Shown here: in pieces, positions 1 through 6,232 of the stretch
Layout: every line of letters starts with the position of its first letter
Numbering within the stretch: the stretch's first letter is position 1
Source: Clostridia bacterium
GTDB taxonomy: Bacteria > Bacillota > Clostridia > DUPQ01
DNA: 6,903 nt
Direction of reading: 5' to 3'
Assembly: GCA_030592355.1 (NCBI GenBank)
Contig: JAUVJE010000131.1
Span: 1 to 6,903 of the forward strand
Notes under the pieces: generated by a model
What the model was told of the DNA's origin: nothing
What the model saw: only the letters and a program-made list of their open reading frames with translations
The model's database searches: none
Made by a program: the position numbers and the translations under genes

Positions 1-1697
1 ACCAGGGATAGACCTTCAAGAATATCCGTCCCAAGATACTCCACCGTTACTTTATACTCTTTGTTTTCGCGGATTTCATCTCCGTAAGTTGCACCATTCA
101 CACTAAAATCAATATATATTCTTTGATCGGTTGTCGCATATGTGTGCCTTTTCTCGAAAGCTTCCCAAATCGCTTCCCTGTCCAGGGAATTCGCACGTGC
201 CGCTGTTACCGGACCGGTTCCATATGCACTGTCCCGTTTATTGAGATATCTGAAGAACCGGCCCCTGGATTCTTCAACAGTACGCGGTCCTCCCATTAAA
301 CCGTAATGCAGGTCGGAGCACCCGCAGACCGCAGGTTTGAATCCTCTGTCAAGGGCCTCCTGAAGCAACCATTCCGCATTGCCGAACGCAGATATTGCTT
401 CCACCATTCTCTCGCGTTTTGGCATATAATCGCACCACCTTGGTATACGGCCGCCTATGTGAACCTCTAAAAATACATCATCCCTTTCTCCAAACGAGTC
501 TTCAAGCTCATTCATGGAAATACGGTAATCCGGAGGAATTTTTTCATCCAGCGACTTAAAAAATATATTCCTGTCGCCTGCGGGAACCGGATGTGCCTCA
601 TATGATAAAAACGGCACATATTTCCCCGGGTTGTCAGTAGCCCTGCATGCCTTTCCATATGCGTCCCAGACAAACTGTCTGTCTTTTCGTGGATATGACA
701 TAGGGCCGGGAGCCGAAAAATCCAGTCTGCCTATATCCCTTGCCTGTTTATGACGTGCAAGGGGAGAAGTTTTTTCATTACTTACATGCATAAGATGCAT
801 AGTGGCATCTCCCCAGCCATGGGCGTGCAAATCTCCCCAGTAAATAAAATGACTTGGATTGCTTTTAACATTAATCGGGTTTGAATAATAGATGTTTTTT
901 TCACCTTTTATATGTGCTTCTAATCTGTATATTTTTTTGCGACTAAAAGTAACTCCCTCAAGTATGCCCAAGCCGCTGTTCATTTCATACTCCCTGCCTT
1001 CAAGTATAATGTTTTTTGCAAAATTGTTAATTAGATTTCCACACGTGTCGAAAACGCCTATATGTATTCTCTGTGGTTCTCCTGTCCTGGCTATGGTTGG
1101 TCCGAGTATCCTTAAAAAAGCTCTGTCTTCTCTTGAAACAACTTCGAACACTACCGGCATTCCTTCTATAGGAAGCATCTCATTTCCAGCAGTGCCGGCT
1201 TCTATAAATAAATATGATTTACCGGCGGTCCAGTATGTGTTGCTGCCACTGCCGCCTTTTGTGGTATCGCCAATGGTAATTGTAATTGTATCGCCGAATT
1301 TAAAAGAACCCTTCATAACAAATAACCTGCATACTCTGCTGAATCCCGGGACTTTTCCGCAAAGCTTAAATGTGGCTTTTCCGCTGCTTTCCATGGTTAT
1401 AAAGTCTTTACCCTTGAAATTTGTTTGCTGCATCTCATGGGCAAAACTGCCATTATATAAAAATACACTTATCCGCGAGTCCTTTTTCAGGGTTTTCCCT
1501 TCATTGATTAAAGTGATTTTCCAAGTTCCCTTTACAGCAGCCGGAACCATGAAATCATCTCCTGAGTATACTTTCCCGCATGAATCTGTAAATATCAGAT
1601 CACAATGAAGTTTTAATTCCGAATACTTGTCTGACTTAAGTCCTGTGAACTGATCCATATAGTCAGGTATTCTATTCCAATCGTCAAAATTTATCAT
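1..1697 (-). CDS. DUF3604 (PHP-like) family protein, C-terminus cut by window edge
   Basis: The frame is open for 565 codons from ATG 1697 and leaves the window without a stop. No signal peptide or membrane segment is seen, so it is probably cytoplasmic. Residues about 20-195 and 205-280 are beta-rich; the second part has an Ig-like look (GVFDTCGNLI). The DUF3604 domain starts near 284 with YWGDLHAHGWGDA (H291, H293, D297). It continues through YEAH (E367, H369), EVHIGG (H413), CSDLHYG (D462, H464) and RHTYATTDQRI (518-528), followed by FSVNGATYGDEI, the typical late part of the family. PHP-related proteins are metal-dependent hydrolases; the substrate here is unknown. Two positions where I expect family ligands are changed: PGP at 330-332 instead of a TDH-like triad, and D375 in GDRN where a histidine is common. 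The start is chosen because GGGGA lies 6 bases upstream, inside the glycosyltransferase gene. Family assignment is firm; enzymatic activity is not. Confidence 0.85.
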   Translation of the reverse strand, partial: MINFDDWNRIPDYMDQFTGLKSDKYSELKLHCDLIFTDSCGKVYSGDDFMVPAAVKGTWKITLINEGKTLKKDSRISVFLYNGSFAHEMQQTNFKGKDFITMESSGKATFKLCGKVPGFSRVCRLFVMKGSFKFGDTITITIGDTTKGGSGSNTYWTAGKSYLFIEAGTAGNEMLPIEGMPVVFEVVSREDRAFLRILGPTIARTGEPQRIHIGVFDTCGNLINNFAKNIILEGREYEMNSGLGILEGVTFSRKKIYRLEAHIKGEKNIYYSNPINVKSNPSHFIYWGDLHAHGWGDATMHLMHVSNEKTSPLARHKQARDIGRLDFSAPGPMSYPRKDRQFVWDAYGKACRATDNPGKYVPFLSYEAHPVPAGDRNIFFKSLDEKIPPDYRISMNELEDSFGERDDVFLEVHIGGRIPRWCDYMPKRERMVEAISAFGNAEWLLQEALDRGFKPAVCGCSDLHYGLMGGPRTVEESRGRFFRYLNKRDSAYGTGPVTAARANSLDREAIWEAFEKRHTYATTDQRIYIDFSVNGATYGDEIRENKEYKVTVEYLGTDILEGLSL

Positions 1698-2817
1698 TTC
1701 CCGTCCCCATCAGTTTATCGTATGCATCCAGAAGTATCTTTGAGTGAATCTCCCAGTTATATTTATCAATTATTGCTGATTTTCCCCTTCGTCCCATTTT
1801 CTCTGCTTTATCCGGGTTATCCAAGATATATCTCATTGCATTTCGAATTTCATTAATATTAAGTGGATTTACACAAATCCCGCATTCGTATTTTTCAACT
1901 ATATCCGTAATGCTTTTAAATTTTGATGCTATCACAGGTATACCGGCTGCCATGTATTCAAAAATCTTAGTCGGGGGATCTATCATATTATTAGGGAAAG
2001 GCTTAAAAAGGCATACCCCGGCAATGGACTCTTCATATAATCTGACAACACCTTCTCTTGAAAGATATCCCGAATAAACAATATTATCACCAGCAACTTC
2101 AATAAAACCTTCCGGGTCTTCATGATCAATCCTCCCTGCAATTTCAAAAACACAGTTGTTTAACGCCGAAACCGCTTCGCACATGGTGTCCAGTCCTCTT
2201 TCAATCCATACGGCACCTGTATAACAAATCTTATTCAAGCTTTTTTTTATATTATAATCGATTTTAATATCAGCAAATTCATCAATAAGCGGAAAATTTT
2301 CAATCTTAACCACATTCGTTTTCCTATCCCTAAATCTTTCAAAAGTCTTATCTGCAACAACAATAATCAAATCGACATATCGTATCTTCAATATTTCGTA
2401 AATGTCTGCAATCCTTGATATCAAGAATCGGAGAGCCGGAGGCAGCCATTCCTTTTCCATAATCTGCATGGGCAGGTGTTCATGAGAGTCATAAACAATT
2501 TTCCCCCCGCTGCTTTTCAATGGGCCTATAAATCTCAGCAATTCACTGTCATGAATATGATATACATCCGCATTTTCAGCCAACGCCGTCTTGATGAGTT
2601 TTCTGCAGCCTTTTGTCATGCGTTTGAATTTATTTTTAATAACAGGAATACCTATTCCCATTCTTCTGACGCCATCGATATTTTCCTCATGAACGCCTTG
2701 GGAAATATATGTAACATCATAACCAGCAGCGGATAAAGTCCGGCACTCTTTATAAAAGATTCTAATATCTTTTTTATTATGGACAGTTGACAGATGACAA
2801 ACTTTTATTTTATTCAT
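1684..2817 (-). CDS. Glycosyltransferase, GT-B fold, family 4 type
   Basis: This 377-residue protein is a normal length for a GT4-type enzyme, which moves a sugar from an activated nucleotide donor to a growing glycan at the inner face of the membrane. The N-terminal acceptor domain opens with a Rossmann-like strand (KVCHLSTVH, 5-13), then DIRIFYKECRTL (17-28), YHIHDSELL (86-94) and YDSHEHLP (109-116). The C-terminal donor domain shows CYTGAVWIERGLD (198-210), AGRI (227-230) and the donor-binding block PTKIFEYMAAGIPVIAS (282-298), with E287 in the usual donor-contacting position. No transmembrane helix is evident. ATG 2817 has only a modest GGGGA-like site 6 bases upstream. It begins two bases after the stop of a coding-like remnant and overlaps the downstream DUF3604 gene by 14 bases, so it looks internal to an operon. 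Donor sugar and linkage cannot be read from the sequence. Confidence 0.92.
   Translation of the reverse strand: MNKIKVCHLSTVHNKKDIRIFYKECRTLSAAGYDVTYISQGVHEENIDGVRRMGIGIPVIKNKFKRMTKGCRKLIKTALAENADVYHIHDSELLRFIGPLKSSGGKIVYDSHEHLPMQIMEKEWLPPALRFLISRIADIYEILKIRYVDLIIVVADKTFERFRDRKTNVVKIENFPLIDEFADIKIDYNIKKSLNKICYTGAVWIERGLDTMCEAVSALNNCVFEIAGRIDHEDPEGFIEVAGDNIVYSGYLSREGVVRLYEESIAGVCLFKPFPNNMIDPPTKIFEYMAAGIPVIASKFKSITDIVEKYECGICVNPLNINEIRNAMRYILDNPDKAEKMGRRGKSAIIDKYNWEIHSKILLDAYDKLMGTGNDKF
1704..1708 (-). promoter_or_regulatory. Ribosome binding site of the DUF3604 gene, inside the upstream gene
   Basis: GGGGA on the minus strand stands 6 bases before ATG 1697. It lies within the last codons of the glycosyltransferase gene, whose stop is at 1684-1686. 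The arrangement supports the chosen start and suggests translational coupling of the two genes. Confidence 0.55.
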
Positions 2818-2819
2818 TA

Positions 2820-2981
2820 TTATTCCCCATCCAATATATACCGCAGGGTTCTTGCCGCAATATAGTACAGATAATTCCTATAGTAGCGATACAATACCCG
2901 GTGGATTCCAGGGGGTTCATACTCACTTTCTCTTAATTTAAACACATTGAATGGATTTATACAATAATATCTCCTAAAAAA
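2820..2981 (-). pseudogene. Coding-like C-terminal remnant upstream of the glycosyltransferase
   Basis: On the minus strand, 53 sense codons are open from just after an in-frame TAA (2982-2984) to a TAA at 2820-2822, two bases before the glycosyltransferase ATG. The peptide includes LRESEYEPPGIHRVLYRYY and RNYLYYIAARTLRYILDGE, which reads like real protein: aromatic and basic, probably helical, with charged ends. There is no ATG in frame. One GTG (codon 13) lacks a ribosome binding site. The tight spacing to the next gene is what one expects of an operon partner that has lost its 5' part. The run of aromatic and basic residues with RN is vaguely like the end of some family-2 glycosyltransferases, but I cannot assign it. 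It may instead be a chance open frame. Confidence 0.45.
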
Positions 2982-3014
2982 TTACGGGCGACCTTATCAA
3001 GATAAATACTCGGT

Positions 3015-3190
3015 TCAATATATACCCGGGGCATTAACGTGTGCGCCTGTAATGAAATCAGATAACAAAATCTCTGTTTTTGATTTACATTTCAATGGAA
3101 TCTTCTCAAAAAAATCAACAAGTCCATTATCCATGATGGGAAGACGTCAATTGAATTCGCGAAATTCATTATATCACAAGGATTTTTCAT
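3015..3190 (-). pseudogene. Frameshifted remnant of an asparagine-synthase-type domain
   Basis: On the minus strand a frame beginning ATG 3190 reads MKNPCDIMNFANSIDV. Near 3144-3147 the reading must jump frame to continue RLPIMDNGLVDFFEKIPLK (from 3146) up to a TGA at 3015-3017. Joined, the phrase SIDV/RLPIMDNGLVDFFEKIP parallels the conserved segment of the C-terminal AsnB domain (E. coli AsnB has EARVPFLDKKFLDVAMRI). Intact members have about 600 residues with an N-terminal glutaminase half; here only about 60 codons survive. Asparagine-synthase-like amidotransferases are frequent in Firmicutes polysaccharide clusters, which fits the neighbouring glycosyltransferase. The identification rests on one motif and my memory of the family, so it is moderate. 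Confidence 0.5.
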
Positions 3191-3209
3191 ACTTGTTTAT
3201 TTCATTTTA

Positions 3210-3215
3210 ATTATA
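3210..3215 (-). promoter_or_regulatory. Possible -10 box reading toward the glycosyltransferase
   Basis: A perfect TATAAT occurs on the minus strand just upstream of the asparagine-synthase-like remnant. No good -35 hexamer is found 16-18 bases before it, and the DNA is AT-rich enough for chance matches. If real, transcription would run through the remnants into the glycosyltransferase and DUF3604 genes. Confidence 0.25.
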
Positions 3216-3219
3216 TCGT

Positions 3220-3229
3220 TTATTAATAA
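3220..3229. promoter_or_regulatory. AT-rich palindrome, candidate MarR operator
   Basis: TTATTAATAA is a perfect 10-base palindrome 50 bases before the marR start and next to the minus-strand TATAAT. MarR proteins are dimers that bind short palindromes and often control their own gene and a divergent one. In such AT-rich sequence the match could be accidental. Confidence 0.2.
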
Positions 3230-3267
3230 CAAAAATGGGTAAATATATAACTATTAGAATAATAATT

Positions 3268-3273
3268 AAGGAG
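3268..3273 (+). promoter_or_regulatory. Ribosome binding site that fixes the marR start
   Basis: AAGGAG stands 6 bases before ATG 3280. The upstream in-frame ATG at 3235 has no such site and would add 15 residues with no counterpart in the family, so the shorter protein is preferred. Confidence 0.8.
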
Positions 3274-3279
3274 AATATT

Positions 3280-3720
3280 ATGTTAAAAGCAATAAACAAT
3301 ATAAATTCAGTATTTGAATTGTCACACATTTACAGAGATGTTTTTGTAAGGAATTTCTTGGCTGATTATCCAACCCCGGAAGGATTAAATAGAACACATC
3401 TAAGTACGATGCTATATATTATGTTTGCAGATAATCCCAAAATGTCGGAAATCAGCGGAAACATGGGCCTTGAAAAAGGTTCTTTCACCCCTGTAGCACA
3501 GAAGCTTCTTGCTCTTGGTTACATAAAAAAATCAAAAACTGAGAAAGACCGGAGAAAAAGCATTCTGAATCTTTCTGAAAAAGGGGAAAAGCTGACTAAG
3601 GAATATTATGCCGCTCATGCAAAATACATAAATGAAAAGCTTTCTCTCCTTGGGGACGACAGGGATAAATATATGGAATCCCTTTTGTTTATACTGGATA
3701 TGACTAAAAAAATGGGCTGA
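3280..3720 (+). CDS. MarR-family winged helix-turn-helix transcriptional regulator
   Basis: The protein has 146 residues, the usual MarR size. An N-terminal dimerisation helix (about 1-33) precedes a winged HTH (about 37-101). MSEISGNMGLEKGSFTPVAQKL (55-76) carries the two HTH helices, and YIKKSKTEKDRRKSILNLSEKG (81-102) is the beta wing with the family-typical DRR at 90-92. The C-terminal helices (103-146) complete the dimer interface. Such proteins are usually repressors whose DNA binding is released by small ligands or, in some, by cysteine oxidation. No cysteine is present here, so thiol-based sensing is excluded for this one. It is divergent from the glycosyltransferase side and convergent with tag, 21 bases from its stop. 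The target genes are not known; the divergent region and its own gene are the natural candidates. Confidence 0.9.
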   Translation: MLKAINNINSVFELSHIYRDVFVRNFLADYPTPEGLNRTHLSTMLYIMFADNPKMSEISGNMGLEKGSFTPVAQKLLALGYIKKSKTEKDRRKSILNLSEKGEKLTKEYYAAHAKYINEKLSLLGDDRDKYMESLLFILDMTKKMG

Positions 3721-3741
3721 TATTTAATAAATTACAAATCC

Positions 3742-4338
3742 TTATGAGTCTCGCGGCAATAATAACTCTCTATATCTGTAGCAATCAATGGTATGGTCGT
3801 TCACTATGCCTATTGCCTGCATGTAAGCATATATGATTGTAGGCCCGATGAAACTCATTCCCCTTTTCTTCATGTCACGGGATATTTTTTCGGAAAGAGA
3901 AGTTTTGGCAGGCATTTCACCTGCATTTTTCAATTCATTGTGTATCGTTTTGTTATTTGCAAATCCCCATAAATATTCATTGAAAGATCCGACTTCGCTT
4001 TGTATTTCTAATATAACTCCGGCATTTTTAATCGCTGATTTTATTTTTAATTTGTTTCTGACTATACCGGAATTCTGCATAAGTTCATTGATTTTATCAT
4101 CATCATATGCCGCGACTTTCTCAATATCAAAATCATCAAAGGCTTTAAAATAGTTTTCACGTTTTTTCAATATTGTCAGCCATGATAATCCCGCCTGCGC
4201 ACCGTCAAGCACAAGTTTTGCAAACAGAAGCCTGTCATCATGTACAGGCTCCCCCCATTGCTCATCATGATATTTGATATATATGTCCGGCTGGTTTTTC
4301 ACCCAATGGCATCTTGTTATATTGTTCTTATGGTTCAT
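3742..4338 (-). CDS. tag: DNA-3-methyladenine glycosylase I
   Basis: This enzyme removes 3-methyladenine from alkylated DNA and so starts base excision repair. The 198-residue protein aligns by eye along its length with E. coli Tag. The zinc ligands are all present: C10 (RCHW), H24 (YHDEQWG), H182 and C186 (NDHTIDC). The base-pocket aromatic residues are kept as Y20, Y23 and W53 (QAGLSW). The pocket glutamate (E38 in E. coli) is aspartate here (D45 in LDGAQAGLSW), a conservative change. LKKREN (57-62), KKRGMSFIGPTIIYAYMQA (157-175) and VNDH (179-182) are further signatures. It lies downstream of ygiQ on the same strand with an 86-base gap and converges with marR. ATG 4338 is preceded by AAAGGAG. 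No Ada-type regulator is nearby. Confidence 0.96.
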   Translation of the reverse strand: MNHKNNITRCHWVKNQPDIYIKYHDEQWGEPVHDDRLLFAKLVLDGAQAGLSWLTILKKRENYFKAFDDFDIEKVAAYDDDKINELMQNSGIVRNKLKIKSAIKNAGVILEIQSEVGSFNEYLWGFANNKTIHNELKNAGEMPAKTSLSEKISRDMKKRGMSFIGPTIIYAYMQAIGIVNDHTIDCYRYRELLLPRDS

Positions 4339-4342
4339 GATT

Positions 4343-4349
4343 CTCCTTT
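4343..4349 (-). promoter_or_regulatory. Ribosome binding site of tag
   Basis: AAAGGAG on the minus strand ends 4 bases before ATG 4338. It supports that start, which places the zinc ligand C10 close to the N-terminus as in characterised Tag proteins. Confidence 0.75.
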
Positions 4350-4354
4350 ATGTA

Positions 4355-4387
4355 AACATTAATTCAATTATGCTATTCATTAATGTT
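4355..4387. repeat. 9-bp perfect inverted repeat upstream of tag
   Basis: AACATTAAT (4355-4363) and ATTAATGTT (4379-4387) are exact inverted copies with a 15-base spacer, in the 86-base gap between ygiQ and tag. The arms are AT-rich and no U-tract follows immediately, so it is a poor terminator. It could be a two-half-site operator or a weak transcript hairpin just ahead of the tag ribosome binding site. Chance is possible in such AT-rich sequence. Confidence 0.4.
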
Positions 4388-4424
4388 CTTTCTGTTTGTA
4401 AAAATTTGTTAATTTATAAAAATG

Positions 4425-6182
4425 TCATCTCCTTCTTATTCTTAACGCCAAATCTTCGCGTCCCATCTTCCTAAGCAAACGCTTCGCTTCTGCCGAATTT
4501 TCTTTTTTACTGAATTGAATCAGCACCCGCCTTTTTCGCCGTTCAGCATCACTCTTAACTACATGAACTTTTTGCATCGTTCCCGGATCAAGTCCAGTAT
4601 GATACATACAGGTGGATATTGTTCCGGGCGTAGGATAAAAATCCTGTATCTGATCAGGCACAAATCCACTGTCCATAAGGAACTCCACCAGCTCAATCAC
4701 ATCATCCATTTCTTCGCCTGGGTGCCCCGATATAAAATACGGGACCAGATACTGCTTTTTATCAATTTTTTTATTTATTTCTTTATATTTCTTTCTAAAT
4801 TTATTATAAATACCTATTTTGTCCTTGCCCATGTATCCAAGCACTCTCTGACTGGCATGTTCAGGGGCAACCTTCAGCTGACCACTGATATGGTTCATGC
4901 ACAACTCTTCAAGAAACTTCGTATTACTATCAGCGATTATATAATCATATCGAATTCCCGATTTTACAAAGACTTTCTTGACACCCGGGATTTCACGCGC
5001 TTTTTTGAGTATATCCATATATTCCTTATGGTCCACATTCAGATTTTTACAAATTTTCGGATACAGGCACTGTTTATCCCTGCACATACCCTTTTCTCCC
5101 ATGACTTTACAATATGCATTGCGAAAGTTTGCCGTAGGTCCTCCGATATCTGTAATATATCCTTTAAAATCGTCTTTTTGAACCAGCGCCTTAACCTCTT
5201 TTAGAATAGATTCCGAACTTCGTTTCTGAATTATCCTGCCCTGGCTAAAAACTATTGAACAAAAACTGCAGCTGCCGGGGCATCCCCTATGGCTTGTAAT
5301 TGAAAATTTAACCTCATCCAAAGCTCTGATTCCACCCTGCTCTTCATATGAAGGATGATAATTACGCATGTAAGGCAAATCATAAATATCATCCATTTCA
5401 TTTATACTCAATGGAATCGGTGGAGGCATGCAGACAAGAAACCATTTCCCATGCTTTTGACACACTGCTTTTCCTCTATAAGGATCCTGCTCATTATGCT
5501 GCATATGAAAGGCTTTCGCAAAACTATTCTTATTATCCAGTACTTCCTCATATGAAGACACAGTTACAGCAGTATCAGGTATATTATAGGACTTGTATGC
5601 AGTTCCCCTTATTCCCTCCATATCAACTCCGGCCTTCAACCTGTCAGCGGCTTCAAGAATAGCTTTCTCACCGGGACCATATACCAGAAGGTCTGCTTTT
5701 GAATCAAATATGACGGATCGTCGAACTTTGTCTGTCCAATAGTCATAATGAGCAAAGCGGCGAAGACCCGATTCCACTCCCCCTATGATTACCGGTATTC
5801 CTTTAAAAGCCTGCTTTGCCAGACCTGTGTATACTATACTGGCCCTGTCCGGTCGTAAGTCCGAATTATTCCCGGGAGAATACCTGTCATTTCTACGCTT
5901 GTGTTTTGAAGCTGAGTAATTGTTGACCATGGAATCTATAACTCCCGGCGATATCAATACGGCAAGCTTTGGACGCCCCATTTCCATAATCGATACAGGA
6001 TTTTTCCAATCGGGCTGTGCTATTATCCCAACCCTGTAACCGGAATTTTCCAGCACTCGGGAAATAACTGCATGGCCAAATGACGGGTGGTCTACATAAG
6101 CGTCACCGGAAATGATAAGGAAATCAATTGATTCCCATCCTCTCTTTTTCATATCGTCTTTATTTATCGGTAAAAATTCCAT
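4425..6182 (-). CDS. ygiQ: YgiQ-family radical SAM protein (UPF0313)
   Basis: The 585-residue protein matches the YgiQ family, whose biochemical reaction is not established to my knowledge. The N-terminal family domain reads DFLIISGDAYVDHPSFGHAV (20-39) and continues with SKHKRRNDRYSPG and PVIIGGVESGLRRFAHYDYW, both highly characteristic. The radical SAM core opens with RGCPGSCSFC: C301, C305 and C308 form the CxxxCxxC site for a [4Fe-4S] cluster that cleaves S-adenosylmethionine. Three further cysteines, C367, C372 and C378 (CRDKQCLYPKIC), follow. The core continues with KVAPEHAS and YFISGHPG, and DFYPTPGTISTCMYHTG lies near the C-terminus. It is shorter than the 739-residue E. coli form, mostly at the C-terminus, which ends in RIRRR. 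ATG 6182 follows AAAGGGATAA; Met11 has no ribosome binding site. It lies between a hydrolase and tag on one strand. Confidence 0.95.
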   Translation of the reverse strand: MEFLPINKDDMKKRGWESIDFLIISGDAYVDHPSFGHAVISRVLENSGYRVGIIAQPDWKNPVSIMEMGRPKLAVLISPGVIDSMVNNYSASKHKRRNDRYSPGNNSDLRPDRASIVYTGLAKQAFKGIPVIIGGVESGLRRFAHYDYWTDKVRRSVIFDSKADLLVYGPGEKAILEAADRLKAGVDMEGIRGTAYKSYNIPDTAVTVSSYEEVLDNKNSFAKAFHMQHNEQDPYRGKAVCQKHGKWFLVCMPPPIPLSINEMDDIYDLPYMRNYHPSYEEQGGIRALDEVKFSITSHRGCPGSCSFCSIVFSQGRIIQKRSSESILKEVKALVQKDDFKGYITDIGGPTANFRNAYCKVMGEKGMCRDKQCLYPKICKNLNVDHKEYMDILKKAREIPGVKKVFVKSGIRYDYIIADSNTKFLEELCMNHISGQLKVAPEHASQRVLGYMGKDKIGIYNKFRKKYKEINKKIDKKQYLVPYFISGHPGEEMDDVIELVEFLMDSGFVPDQIQDFYPTPGTISTCMYHTGLDPGTMQKVHVVKSDAERRKRRVLIQFSKKENSAEAKRLLRKMGREDLALRIRRR

Positions 6183-6232
6183 TTATCCCTTTCGCAATAT
6201 ACTTATCTTGCATCTTTGCTGCTATTTCCTGG

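Larger units (their letters stand above)
2818..3279. other. Gene-free stretch between the divergent glycosyltransferase and marR genes
   Basis: No intact gene is found in these 462 bases on either strand. It holds the two minus-strand coding remnants described separately, and between them a short open piece in a third frame reading PRVYIEPSIYLDKVARNFLG and ending at a TAA near 2959. Three coding-like pieces in successive frames suggest an eroded gene or a fusion of deleted genes rather than designed intergenic DNA. The last 100 bases before marR are strongly AT-rich and must contain the marR promoter, but no convincing -35/-10 pair is visible for it. I see no rho-independent terminator. Confidence 0.6.

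Noticed and set aside
892..1608. Plus-strand open frame of 238 codons
   Set aside because: It lies antisense to the DUF3604 gene, has no ribosome binding site or recognisable motif, and its composition is explained by the minus-strand coding sequence.
3235..3279. Upstream in-frame ATG extending MarR by 15 residues
   Set aside because: It has no ribosome binding site, whereas ATG 3280 has AAGGAG at ideal spacing.
3718..3744. Possible bidirectional terminator between the convergent marR and tag genes
   Set aside because: The 21-base gap is AT-rich but contains no stem-loop.
4418..4435. ATG overlapping the ygiQ stop after an AAGGAG (MTFL then stop)
   Set aside because: It is only four codons long, and the spacing from AAGGAG to ATG is too short for initiation; it is probably chance.
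4515..5204. Plus-strand open frame of 229 codons
   Set aside because: It is antisense to ygiQ across conserved radical SAM sequence. The Phe/Ile/His-rich product is a typical mirror of a Lys/Glu/Asp-rich gene.
6158..6211. 17-codon frame (MQDKYIAKGINGIFTDK) spanning the hydrolase-ygiQ gap, possible leader peptide
   Set aside because: It overlaps the ygiQ start in another frame, has no well-placed ribosome binding site, and no attenuator-like hairpins follow.
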